From: Pirellula sp.
GTDB lineage: Bacteria > Planctomycetota > Planctomycetia > Pirellulales > Pirellulaceae
DNA length: 48,495 nt
Assembly: GCA_021299695.1 (NCBI GenBank)
Contig: JAJTEK010000047.1
Location: forward strand, 1 to 48,495
Reading direction: 5' to 3'
Shown here: positions 27,575-36,022 of the stretch, piece after piece
Position numbering within the stretch: position 1 is the first letter of the stretch
How the letters are laid out: every line of letters starts with the position of its first letter
Program-made: the position numbers and the translations under genes
Notes under the pieces: generated by a model
What the model was told of the DNA's origin: nothing
Seen by the model: the letters and a program-made list of their open reading frames with translations, nothing else
Database searches by the model: none

Positions 27575-27613
27575 TTGAGAGACAATTCGACGACAACTGC
27601 GACATAGTATCGT

Positions 27614-28264
27614 ATGCGGTTCGAAATGACGTATCACGGTGCGAAATGGGGGGGGATGAGGATGGAGCCGGACAAAGGTCCAGCGGAGGTGGTTTTAAGG
27701 AATTACGTCCCGAGGGATACACCCGAGAGAGCCTACCGCCAGATGCAGATGCAACATTACGTGCTCGTGGGTGTTTTTTTGGCGTGGGTGTTCGTCCGGG
27801 CCTTATGTGTTCTGTGTACGCAGGTGTACCGAGCCAGTGATTTGGCGGTCGCATTGATGCCCGTGGAGATCCAAATCGGTGCCTCAGGGGCATTGATCTG
27901 CATTCTGTTCGCCGCGTTCAACTTGGCAGTTTGTTTTGGACTGTTGGCTGATGAACGATGGGGTTGGTGGATTGCTTTGGTGGGGATGTTTTGGGCCGTG
28001 GTACAGGCCATTGGTGATTCGGTGATTTCCTTGAATTTTGGTTCCTCATCGATGGTATCGACGATCCACACACTGTGTTCCGCGGCGATTGTGCTATTGG
28101 TTGGGTGGTTGATTTATCTCCACCTAGGTCCATTGATGCGGATGAGGTTTGATGTGAAGGTAGGTTTGTGGTTTGCCTTGGTCGTTGGGTTTACCGGAGG
28201 ATTGGGCCTCGGGGTGAGTTTCCTGGCCTTGGCGTGGCGGATGATGCCACTGCCGGTTTCCTGA
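27614..28264 (+). CDS. Small membrane protein of unknown function
   Basis: Up to 216 residues; in-frame ATGs at 27614, 27626 and 27656 are all possible starts. After a charged N-terminus there are four hydrophobic segments (about 49-68, 88-110, 118-138 and 150-170) and a fifth near the C-terminus (about 183-205). No signature I recognise. It ends 10 bases from the convergent MBL gene. Coding potential is supported by the long run of ordered membrane helices. Confidence 0.62.
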   Translation: MRFEMTYHGAKWGGMRMEPDKGPAEVVLRNYVPRDTPERAYRQMQMQHYVLVGVFLAWVFVRALCVLCTQVYRASDLAVALMPVEIQIGASGALICILFAAFNLAVCFGLLADERWGWWIALVGMFWAVVQAIGDSVISLNFGSSSMVSTIHTLCSAAIVLLVGWLIYLHLGPLMRMRFDVKVGLWFALVVGFTGGLGLGVSFLALAWRMMPLPVS

Positions 28265-28274
28265 CTGTTAGCTA

Positions 28275-29168
28275 TCAGACCCACAGTTTCAGGCGGCCTT
28301 GCAAGCGTCCTGGGAGGGCTTTGTCGACCCAGCGGTGGATTTGGGGTTTGTTGTAGCGGACGCTGAAGTGACCGCAGATGATTTGTTCATTTTGAAACAG
28401 GTCCTTGCGTTCGACGAAGTCATCCAAGTGCATGTGTCCATCTTTGTGGATTTTGTCTTTACGGTGGTCGGGGGCCAGGAAGGTCATTTCCGTGATCAGG
28501 ATTTTGGCTCGTAGCATATCGGGATTGCGGTCGAGTCCTGCAGGTGCGGTATCGCCGGTGTAGGCGACAAGAGGGATTCGCGTCTCGGAGGTCACCTCGA
28601 CGCCCGATAGGCGCGCGTCTCGGATTTGGTCTCCGGTCCAGTTGGCGAATTCGGTTTTGAGTTTGCGGCGTTTTTCCCAAACGATGAACCCCAATGCGGG
28701 GATCGAGTGCTTCATCGCATGGGTCGTCACGACGAGTTCTCGGGAAAGTTCGATCTCTTGGTTTTCTCGAAGCGGGACAAGGTCGCATGGCATTCGCCCT
28801 CGGTCGAGTCTTGTGAAGACTTTGAGCATTTGGTCGACGGTGGCCATTGCGTAATCGGGTAAGTAGAGCGTGGGCCGTTCCATTTTCATCATCCGCCGTC
28901 GAGCGACGTAGGCTGGGATTGCGGCGATATGATCGAGGTGAGAGTGGCTGATGAAGGTCCTTGGAAGGGACATAAAGTCCCAGGGTTGGGCTCCAAGGTC
29001 GAATCCTATTTTGAGTTCGGCTACACGCCAGTACGTTTGGACGGCAGCTCGGGAGTAGCCGTCGATGGTTAATCCATCGTGATGGAGCTCAAGGGTAGGG
29101 GCATTATCGATCGAACCGATGGAGTCGGCTACGGAGTCCTCCTCGATTCCCTTGGTTGTATGGTCCAT
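28275..29168 (-). CDS. RNase Z-like MBL-fold hydrolase
   Basis: A 297-residue metallo-beta-lactamase fold protein. FISHSHLDHIAAIP gives the HxHxDH zinc motif (His75, His77, Asp79, His80); VAYTGDTAP supplies the bridging Asp, and ICGHFSVRY the last His. The layout, with VVTTHAMKHSIPALGF in the middle, resembles tRNA 3'-processing RNase Z and its relatives. The family also includes enzymes with other phosphodiester substrates, so tRNA processing is an inference. It is the last gene of the ilvB-PNP-PNP unit, 10 bases after the second phosphorylase. Confidence 0.82.
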   Translation of the reverse strand: MDHTTKGIEEDSVADSIGSIDNAPTLELHHDGLTIDGYSRAAVQTYWRVAELKIGFDLGAQPWDFMSLPRTFISHSHLDHIAAIPAYVARRRMMKMERPTLYLPDYAMATVDQMLKVFTRLDRGRMPCDLVPLRENQEIELSRELVVTTHAMKHSIPALGFIVWEKRRKLKTEFANWTGDQIRDARLSGVEVTSETRIPLVAYTGDTAPAGLDRNPDMLRAKILITEMTFLAPDHRKDKIHKDGHMHLDDFVERKDLFQNEQIICGHFSVRYNKPQIHRWVDKALPGRLQGRLKLWV

Positions 29169-29178
29169 TGTGGATCGT

Positions 29179-30111
29179 TTAATGATTACGGTTGGTGGTT
29201 GAAAAGTACTTCGATGCGATTCTAGAGACTAGGGGTTCGAGTCTGGACCGAGCCAGGGAGGACCAGGCTAGTACATCGTTGTGTTCGGTAGCGGTGGGGA
29301 TATCCGGGTTGGCGACGTTGGTCACGACGGAGAAGGCTAGGACGGGCGTGCCGAGTTGCATCGCTAAGATCGATTCGGGGACGGTGCTCATTCCGACGAT
29401 ATCGGCGCCTAAGCGTCCGAAGGCGCGGTACTCGGCTCGGGTTTCGTAGTTGGGGCCGAGGGTAGCAAGGTAGGTCGCGCAAGGCAGGGAAAATCCCAGT
29501 TCCTCGGCGGTTTCCTGAGCTTTGGCCAACCATCGAGCATCGTAGGTTCTCTCATGCCTCATGAGGATAGGGGTGGACGATTCGTGGGGATTCGGTGGCT
29601 TTGTCGATTGGAAAAGCCAATTGATGTGCGAATCGATCGCGACGACCTGTCCGCTGTGGAATCTTGGGTTGATCCCGCCTGAGGCGTTCGAGAGGATAAG
29701 CAGTTCGATGCCTAATTCCAAAACGGTCCGCAGGGGTCTTAGGGATTCTTCGAGCGACCAGCCTTCGTACAGATGGCATCGGCCCTGGAGGACGGCCACT
29801 TGGGCTCCTTCGAGGAGTCCGAGGACAAGTTGGCCGGAGTGACCAGGGACTTTCGGTTCGGGGAAATCGGGGATATCTCGATAAGCGATCCGAATGGGCT
29901 GTTCGATGGCCTCTGCGAGATCACCTAGGCCGCTTCCGAGGACGATACCGATACGCGGGCGGAAGAACCGATGACGATTCTGGATCCATTGGGTCGCGGC
30001 GCAAGGTTCCGATGTAGTGGTCGGACGGACTGGCAATCGAGGAGAGATGGTTGGAGGCTCCCTAGGGTGTCGCTCAAGGAGTTCAGCGGCGTTGTGCGTT
30101 GCGTTTCGCAT
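29179..30111 (-). CDS. Purine nucleoside phosphorylase, paralog 2 (Asn type)
   Basis: About 310 residues from the ATG at 30111; a GTG at 30126 is also in frame. A trimeric-type phosphorylase that splits purine nucleosides with phosphate. Motifs: GIVLGSGLGDLAEAI (phosphate loop), PGHSGQLVLG, QGRCHLYEGW, LILSNASGGINPRF, GPNYETRAEYRAFGRLGAD with the base-contacting Glu, MSTVPESI and VVTNVANPD, where the Asn is the residue linked to 6-oxopurine recognition in human PNP (Asn243). The N-terminal 50 residues are unlike the sister gene and have no known domain. The start overlaps the 3' end of the upstream paralog by 29 bases. Confidence 0.9.
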   Translation of the reverse strand: MRNATHNAAELLERHPREPPTISPRLPVRPTTTSEPCAATQWIQNRHRFFRPRIGIVLGSGLGDLAEAIEQPIRIAYRDIPDFPEPKVPGHSGQLVLGLLEGAQVAVLQGRCHLYEGWSLEESLRPLRTVLELGIELLILSNASGGINPRFHSGQVVAIDSHINWLFQSTKPPNPHESSTPILMRHERTYDARWLAKAQETAEELGFSLPCATYLATLGPNYETRAEYRAFGRLGADIVGMSTVPESILAMQLGTPVLAFSVVTNVANPDIPTATEHNDVLAWSSLARSRLEPLVSRIASKYFSTTNRNH

Positions 30112-30928
30112 CGCGATCGAGGACACCGCTCAGGAGGGTTGTCAAGCGCGGTTCAGCATCGTTGGCAACGGCGATGATTTTTTGGACATCGGCCGCTTCG
30201 AGTGCATCGGGCAGGCACATATCGGTGATCACGGAGAATCCGACGGTTCGCATTTGGCTATGGACCGCGACGATCACTTCGGGGACAGTGGACATGCCGA
30301 CGACATCGGCCCCGATTTGCCTTAAGAAGCGGTATTCGGCTCGGGTTTCGAGATTTGGCCCCGAGACGGCGACGAAGACACCTTGGTGGGCCACGATATC
30401 GGCACTTCGAGCGATGCTCAAAGCATCTTTGATCAGCACCGGATCGTAGGGTTGGCTCATATCGGGGAAACGCGGACCGAGTCGATCGTCGTTGATTCCG
30501 ATCAAGGGGTTTGCCCCCATGAGATTGATGTGGTCTTCAATGAGCATGATATCGCCGGCTTGGAAGTTTGGGTTCATCCCCCCGCAGGCATTCGAGACCA
30601 TCAGTAGTTCTGCGCCGAGGGCTTTCATGACGCGCACCGGTAGGGTGATTTGGTCTAATCGGTAGCCTTCGTACATGTGGAAGCGACCTTCCATGGCCAC
30701 AACGGGGACTTGGCCGAGTCGACCGCATATCAATCTTCCGCGGTGGCTCGTGGCCGTAGATTTCAGGAAGTGGGGGATCTGCGCGTAATCGAACTCGGCT
30801 TGAACATCGATCTTTGAGACCAAGGGCCCAAGTCCGGTCCCAAGAATGATACCCGCATGGGGCTTGCAATCCCAAGATTTGCGAATCAGAGCACAAGCCT
30901 CTTGGACTTTATCGTATAGGTCGAGCAT
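30083..30928 (-). CDS. Purine nucleoside phosphorylase, paralog 1 (Asp type)
   Basis: A 281-residue trimeric-type phosphorylase. GIILGTGLGPLVSKI, SHRGRLICGRL, EGRFHMYEGY, LLMVSNACGGMNPNF, GPNLETRAEYRFLRQIGAD and MSTVPEVIVA are all intact. At the base-recognition position it has VITDMCLPD, an Asp instead of the Asn found in the sister gene and in human PNP. Asp occurs there in methylthioadenosine phosphorylases, so a different base preference is possible, though many bacterial proteins with this sequence are simply annotated PNP. It follows ilvB by 10 bases and overlaps the second paralog, so the genes are co-transcribed. Confidence 0.92.
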   Translation of the reverse strand: MLDLYDKVQEACALIRKSWDCKPHAGIILGTGLGPLVSKIDVQAEFDYAQIPHFLKSTATSHRGRLICGRLGQVPVVAMEGRFHMYEGYRLDQITLPVRVMKALGAELLMVSNACGGMNPNFQAGDIMLIEDHINLMGANPLIGINDDRLGPRFPDMSQPYDPVLIKDALSIARSADIVAHQGVFVAVSGPNLETRAEYRFLRQIGADVVGMSTVPEVIVAVHSQMRTVGFSVITDMCLPDALEAADVQKIIAVANDAEPRLTTLLSGVLDRDAKRNAQRR

Positions 30929-30938
30929 GATGTGCCTT

Positions 30939-32720
30939 TTAGCGAAGGATCATGTCGTCGACGGTTCGACCCGATGGGATCATCGGCAAGACATGTTCTT
31001 GGTAGGGGACTTGGACGTCTAGGACGAAGGGTCCAGGGTATTGGATCATTTCGAGCAATGCCGATTCGAGATCGGATTTATTCCGAACTGTGGCCGCCCC
31101 GCAACCGAAGCCTTTTGCAATTCCGACGAAGTCTGGGTATCGGTTTTCGGCGTAGGTGTGGGCGACGGTCGAGCCTTCTCCTCGGGCTTCCTCGTGGTCG
31201 ATCGGTCCCAAGTAGGTGTGTGCGCGGTTCGAGCCCATGAATCGGTCTTCCCATTGGACGACCATACCAAGGTGTTGATTGTTGAGCAGGAGGACCTTGA
31301 CAGGAAGTTTTTCGCAATGGAGCGTTGCGAGTTCTTGGATATTCATTTGGAAGGATCCATCGCCGTCGATATCGATAACGAGAGCATCCTTGTGGGCTGC
31401 TTGGACTCCCATCGCCGCAGGTAGCCCGAAGCCCATGGTTCCTAATCCGCTGCTGCTGAGCCAGGTTCGGGGCTTGCGGAACTTGAAGAACTGTGCTGCC
31501 CACATTTGATGTTGGCCCACTCCAACGGTGACGTAGGTTTCCCGGTCTTTGGTTATATCCGAGAGGGTTCGGATCGCATGTTGTTGCAAGATGCCATCGA
31601 AGTCCTGGTCGTATTGGAAGGGAAACTTGGCCTTGAGGTCCTTGCAATGATCGACCCAAGGCTGGATGTTTTCGGGGGGCTCGATGATTTTGTTCAGTTC
31701 ACCGAGAGCGAAGCGGATGTCGCTCCGTACTGCGATGTGGGCCACTTTGTTTTTGTTCAGTTCCGACGCGTCGACATCGACGTGGACGATTTTCGCATTT
31801 TTGGCAAACGAGGCCAAGTGCCCAGTAACGCGATCGTCGAAACGTACGCCCAGTGCAAGGAGCAAATCGCAATCACGGACTGCGTAATTGGCATAGGCAG
31901 CACCGTGCATTCCCAGCATGTCCAAGCACAGGGGGTCCTCGGCAGGAAAAACGCCCAAGCCCATGACCGTCATAACGACGGGGATGCCTGTTTTCTTGGC
32001 GAATTCTCGAAGCTCCTCCGAAGCTTCGCCAGTCACGATCCCACCCCCACAATAGATCACAGGCTTTTTGCTGTGGCGAATTGCAGCTGCGATTTGACGG
32101 ATTTGTTCGGGGGGGGCATTCGGGTGTTTGGTCGGAGAGTATCCCGGTAGGTTCATAGGAACACCCCAGTCAACTTCGCAAGAATCCAGTTGCACGTCTT
32201 TTGGCATGTCGATCAGGACCGGACCCGGGCGGCCTGTTGTGGCGATGAAGAAAGCTTCCTTCATCACACGCGCGACATCTTCGACTTTGGTAACCAAGTA
32301 ATGGTGCTTGGTAATGCCACGGCAGATTTCGACGATTGGAGTTTCCTGAAAAGCGTCGGTCCCGATTACCGCCGTCGGGACTTGGCCGGTGATAGCAATC
32401 AGGGGGATGCTATCGAGCTTTGCATCGGCGATGGCTGTAACGAGGTTGGTAGCACCTGGCCCGCTCGTTGCCATCACGACCCCGACTTTACCCGTCGAGC
32501 GTGCGATCCCTTGGGATGCAAACGCGCCACCTTGCTCGTGCCGAGGCAAAATGGTCCGAAGTTTCCCTTCGTATTTCGTCAGCGATTGGTGCATGGGCAT
32601 CGAGCACCCCCCTGGATAGGCAAACACGATCTCGACTCCATGATCGACCAGTGACTTCACGACGATGTCGGCTCCCGTCATTACGGGGTTTTTTCGTTCG
32701 GTGGGTGCTGGGATCGTCAT
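30939..32720 (-). CDS. ilvB: Acetolactate synthase, large catalytic subunit
   Basis: A 593-residue ThDP-dependent enzyme that condenses pyruvate in the first common step of valine, leucine and isoleucine synthesis. Present are [13 protein letters not shown], the [12 protein letters not shown] segment with the glutamate that activates Th[26 protein letters not shown], the FAD-domain [11 protein letters not shown], and the ThDP-binding [18 protein letters not shown]. The ATG at 32720 has a GGAG site. The regulatory small subunit IlvN is not next to it. It leads a minus-strand unit with two purine nucleoside phosphorylases and an MBL hydrolase, an unusual combination. Confidence 0.95.
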   Translation of the reverse strand: MTIPAPTERKNPVMTGADIVVKSLVDHGVEIVFAYPGGCSMPMHQSLTKYEGKLRTILPRHEQGGAFASQGIARSTGKVGVVMATSGPGATNLVTAIADAKLDSIPLIAITGQVPTAVIGTDAFQETPIVEICRGITKHHYLVTKVEDVARVMKEAFFIATTGRPGPVLIDMPKDVQLDSCEVDWGVPMNLPGYSPTKHPNAPPEQIRQIAAAIRHSKKPVIYCGGGIVTGEASEELREFAKKTGIPVVMTVMGLGVFPAEDPLCLDMLGMHGAAYANYAVRDCDLLLALGVRFDDRVTGHLASFAKNAKIVHVDVDASELNKNKVAHIAVRSDIRFALGELNKIIEPPENIQPWVDHCKDLKAKFPFQYDQDFDGILQQHAIRTLSDITKDRETYVTVGVGQHQMWAAQFFKFRKPRTWLSSSGLGTMGFGLPAAMGVQAAHKDALVIDIDGDGSFQMNIQELATLHCEKLPVKVLLLNNQHLGMVVQWEDRFMGSNRAHTYLGPIDHEEARGEGSTVAHTYAENRYPDFVGIAKGFGCGAATVRNKSDLESALLEMIQYPGPFVLDVQVPYQEHVLPMIPSGRTVDDMILR

Positions 32721-32918
32721 GGAGGCTCTCCGTAGGAAGTTCGTTGTTTTTGTCGATCGATTTGCGAGAACGGGGATTTTGGATCACCCGAAAGCTACCT
32801 GGAGCAAAACTATAGCATTAGACGGAAAAAAGGTCGAACGGAGATTCGCAACGAGCTGGGATTCGCTACGAACCGGCCCGATTTCTTGCCGGAGACTTGA
32901 TCAGCCCCCACTTTAAGT

Positions 32919-32953
32919 GCGACATTTTGGCGTTTTATGCGACGCAATGTCGC
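32919..32953. other. Hairpin upstream of ilvB
   Basis: GCGACATT (32919-32926) pairs with AATGTCGC (32946-32953), and GCGT/ACGC extends the stem inside it. It lies in the 452-base gap between ilvB and the response regulator. A second hairpin, GCCCGGGT-TGAA-ACCCAGGC with one mismatch, is at 32989-33008. Neither has a T-run. No Ile/Val/Leu-rich leader peptide is seen. Confidence 0.45.
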
Positions 32954-33070
32954 GTTCGTGTGTTCGTTTTTTCCGACTGGTTTAGAGTGCCCGGGTTGAA
33001 ACCCAGGCCAAATCTCATTTTTTGTGATTTGTCAGTTTTGGCGCGGAAACTGCTGGTTGGTAGGTAAAAG

Positions 33071-33174
33071 AACTCCAGGTCCAACACACCTCGATCCTTG
33101 CTCCGGGCATCATAAACCTCCCAACCGGTTTTGATGGCGAGAATCGACTACAGGTGCGGACCTGGAGTTTTTTT
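33071..33174. terminator. Long rod-like hairpin with flanking T-run
   Basis: AACTCCAGGTCC (33071-33082) and GGACCTGGAGTT (33158-33169) are perfect 12-base inverted repeats. Inside them CACCT/AGGTG, CGAT/ATCG, CTTGC/GCGAG, CATCA/TGATG and AAACC/GGTTT continue the stem with small bulges to an 8-base loop at 33119-33126, about 36 pairs in all. Seven T residues (33168-33174) end it on the plus strand, and TTCTTTTA follows on the minus strand. It directly abuts the stop codon of the response regulator, so it is probably that gene's terminator, perhaps bidirectional, or a small structured RNA. Confidence 0.6.
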
Positions 33175-34510
33175 ATTCGATGTCCCAGAGTTTGAGCTTC
33201 CTCTGGAGAGTGCGCACGGAGATACCCAAGGTGTGGGCGGCGTGGGTTCGGTTTCCCAAGGATTTTTTCAAGGCCGATAGGATCGCTTCTTTTTCTAGGT
33301 CGTGGAGGTTGAAGGATCCTTGGTTGGAATGGTGTTGTTCGCTCGAGGGGTTTCCGCTGAGGTATTTTGGGAGATTTCTCAGGGTCAAGATGCCCTCGTC
33401 CCCCATGACAAGCATATTTTCGATGACGTTGCGAAGTTGCCGAACATTGCCTGGCCACTCGTAGTTTTGGAGGTAATCGAGCAGTTCAGGGGCGACTTGC
33501 GGGCATGGGCGCAGGTGTCTTTTGGCGCAATCGGCTAGGAAGTGATTGACCAGGATCGGGATATCGTCGGGACGTTTTCTAAGGGGTGGAAGTTCGATGG
33601 TAAGGACATTGAGTCGGTGGTAAAGGTCGATGCGAAATTCTCCGTCTTTGACCATATCTGGAAGTTCGCGGCTGGTTGCAGCAATGAGTCGAATATCGAC
33701 GTTCGACTCGACGCTTGAGCCTACCGGGGCGAACGAATAGGTTTCCAGGACCCGCAGGAGTTTGGGTTGTAGGGTTTGAGGCAGGTCGCCGATCTCGTCC
33801 ATAAACAAAGTTCCTTGATCGGCTGCTCGGAACCTTCCTTCTCGGGGTTCGGTTGCGCCAGTGAATGCTCCACGAACATACCCGAACAATTCCGACTCGA
33901 TCAGGGAATCTGGAAGTGCGGTTACATTGACGGCAATAAATGGCTTTTTTCGACGGCGACTGTTGTCGTGGATTGCCGAAGCGACGAGTTCCTTGCCTGT
34001 GCCGGATTCGCCTACGATCAGAACGGACGCATCGGATACCGATACTTTCCGGATTTGATCAAACACTTGTCGCATTTCCGCCGAGTGCCCGATCATCCGG
34101 CCGATCCCTCCTTCATCGAGGGCGTTTTGTTGCTGTACCCTAGCCCTCATGGGCAAGTAGCGATTCAAAAGTAGCAGCAGTTCATCGGGCTTTAGTGGTT
34201 TGGTGAGATAATCCGAAGCACCGAGTTTCATAGCTTCAACGGCCGAATGAATGTCCCCGTAGGCGGTCATCATGAGTACCGGGACGGAGGGTTTGGTCTG
34301 ACGCCATTCCTTGAGCACCGCCATGCCGTCATCGGCTCCGAGTCTCAAATCGCAAACGACCAAGTCGACCGGGGCTTTGAATGCATCGATGGCTTCGGGC
34401 CGGTTGCTCGCCGGGACAGTGTTGTAGCCTTCGGATTTGAGCAATCGAGAAAGCGCTTCTCGCTCCCGAATTTGGTCTTCGACCACCAGAATTGTCAGTG
34501 CGCTGTGCAT
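33173..34510 (-). CDS. Sigma-54-dependent response regulator (NtrC family)
   Basis: About 445 residues from the ATG at 34510; the upstream frame overlaps the kinase gene and looks non-coding. The receiver domain has Asp54 in VVCDLRLG and the TKP lysine. The AAA+ domain has the Walker A GESGTGKE (167-174), the sigma-54 contact loop GAFTGA (214-219) and a Walker B in TLFMDEIGDLP. The C-terminal Fis-type HTH (NRTHAAHTLGISVRTLQRKL) binds DNA. It should activate sigma-54 promoters when phosphorylated by the kinase encoded 37 bases upstream. Targets are unknown; no clear -24/-12 site was noticed nearby. Confidence 0.95.
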   Translation of the reverse strand: MHSALTILVVEDQIREREALSRLLKSEGYNTVPASNRPEAIDAFKAPVDLVVCDLRLGADDGMAVLKEWRQTKPSVPVLMMTAYGDIHSAVEAMKLGASDYLTKPLKPDELLLLLNRYLPMRARVQQQNALDEGGIGRMIGHSAEMRQVFDQIRKVSVSDASVLIVGESGTGKELVASAIHDNSRRRKKPFIAVNVTALPDSLIESELFGYVRGAFTGATEPREGRFRAADQGTLFMDEIGDLPQTLQPKLLRVLETYSFAPVGSSVESNVDIRLIAATSRELPDMVKDGEFRIDLYHRLNVLTIELPPLRKRPDDIPILVNHFLADCAKRHLRPCPQVAPELLDYLQNYEWPGNVRQLRNVIENMLVMGDEGILTLRNLPKYLSGNPSSEQHHSNQGSFNLHDLEKEAILSALKKSLGNRTHAAHTLGISVRTLQRKLKLWDIE

Positions 34511-34547
34511 AAATCTTGTTGGGTGGGGGGTGGGGTAAAAAATAGGT

Positions 34548-35960
34548 CTAACTCTTGGCCTCAAGAATAGAGCCTGCCTGAAATTTGGATTGAAATCGGA
34601 GGGTAAATCGCATGCCTCCGAAACGACTGCTTCTTTGGCATGAAATACTACCGCCGGTGGCTTCGATCAGGTTTTTCACGACGGCCAAGCCCAACCCTGC
34701 GCCGTCTTGATGGGTGCTGAAAAACGGCTCAAATATCGTTTCGAACAGGTTCGAAGCAACACCGGGCCCGGTGTCTTCGACGGCCAGGATTACGGATTGA
34801 GAACTGGTGTGCAGATGAAGATGGATCAAGCCACCTTCGGGCATGGCTTGTCTGGCGTTTTGCAGAAGATTGATCAGGATCTGTCGGAAGTACTTTTTGG
34901 ACACTTTTCCGACCGCGTTTCGTTCATCGAAGCGGTAGTCGATATGGATCTGGTGCAAGTCATGCGTCGATTTCATGAAATTCAGGATCGATTGGATTTC
35001 GTTATCGAGATTCAGCCAAGTTTCTTGGTTTTCATCGGCTTTGACGAACCCTAGCAGTTGCCCGATCAGCTCATTGACGCGTTCGATCTCGCTGACCGAT
35101 TCGTGGATCATTACCAATGCTTCTTCCTGGTCGATCGGTGAATCTCCTCGGATGAGTTTTTCAGAAGTGAAAAGGTTTAGCCGAATCGAGTTCAGGGGAT
35201 TTCTCAATTCATGAGCCATACTGACGACCAATTTGCTCAAGTCAGCTAACCTTCTGGTCTCGGATGTTTTGAGGGCTTGTTCGAGTTCCTGGGTATGGGT
35301 TCCGAGTCGGAAAAGAAAAATGGCGGTGGTCGAAACGATCAAGCTCATGGCAAAAAGGATCGCTAGCCAAACGAGCCAACGATTGCGCGTCGATGCGCTG
35401 ACTCGTTCCTCGAGCCATTGACCGGGAATCGCCGTACGGTAGGTTGCAATCCGGTGATCATTCAGCTCGATCGGAAGTCCGACCTCCACGGCCGTCGCCG
35501 AGTGGGCGCCCTGACCTAGGATGATGCGTCTTATGGATTTCGGGAACCCATCGATGGAAACCGAATTTCCATCCGACAGGAAGCTTAGATCGGTTTTGGA
35601 GGAAAAGGCTAAAACCGAGCCAGAAGAGTCCTCGATCAACGCGTAGAGGCGATCGGGTTTCGAAGCGATCATCCGCGCCCAGTGTTCGACCAGCCAATCG
35701 GTAACGTTGGGAGCAGAGAAGTCCTCGAGGCTCTTTCCTTGCCTCAAATCGCTTTCAATCCGCAAAATCGTTCGTTCGACGTGGGATTGTAGGTTGGCGA
35801 TTTCGGAGGCCAAAATCAGTCGATGTTGCCTTTCTAGGTCGTTCCACAAACCAGCGATGCACACCCCAACGACCATCAAAAACGCAACAAAAATACCCAG
35901 CATCGGCAAGCGGCGAAGTCGAGCTAGGGCCAAGTCTTTTTCTGACGGTTTTTGAATCAT
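34548..35960 (-). CDS. Membrane sensor histidine kinase
   Basis: A 470-residue sensor with two transmembrane segments (about 19-38 and 195-217) flanking a periplasmic domain of about 155 residues, then a HisKA domain with the phosphoacceptor His250 in SMAHELRNPLNSIR, and a HATPase domain with the N box NLLQNARQAM, VEDTGPGV and GAGLGLAVVKNLIEATGG. It is the cognate partner of the NtrC-type regulator immediately downstream; such pairs often sense envelope or nitrogen/metal signals, but the periplasmic domain is not one I can name. It diverges from the large gene at 36023 with 62 bases between them. Confidence 0.94.
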   Translation of the reverse strand: MIQKPSEKDLALARLRRLPMLGIFVAFLMVVGVCIAGLWNDLERQHRLILASEIANLQSHVERTILRIESDLRQGKSLEDFSAPNVTDWLVEHWARMIASKPDRLYALIEDSSGSVLAFSSKTDLSFLSDGNSVSIDGFPKSIRRIILGQGAHSATAVEVGLPIELNDHRIATYRTAIPGQWLEERVSASTRNRWLVWLAILFAMSLIVSTTAIFLFRLGTHTQELEQALKTSETRRLADLSKLVVSMAHELRNPLNSIRLNLFTSEKLIRGDSPIDQEEALVMIHESVSEIERVNELIGQLLGFVKADENQETWLNLDNEIQSILNFMKSTHDLHQIHIDYRFDERNAVGKVSKKYFRQILINLLQNARQAMPEGGLIHLHLHTSSQSVILAVEDTGPGVASNLFETIFEPFFSTHQDGAGLGLAVVKNLIEATGGSISCQRSSRFGGMRFTLRFQSKFQAGSILEAKS

Positions 35961-36022
35961 GTTGTATATGCTCCGTCAATTTCGGCTTCTCGAACACGCA
36001 TTATGCTTCATACTTTCACGTC

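Noticed and set aside
33071-33169. The rod-like hairpin as an SRP (4.5S) RNA
   Set aside because: Neither strand has the GGAA tetraloop with the AGCAG internal loop of SRP RNA.
32721-33172. A leader peptide for attenuation of ilvB
   Set aside because: The only short ORF on the minus strand there encodes about 27 residues without an Ile/Val/Leu run.
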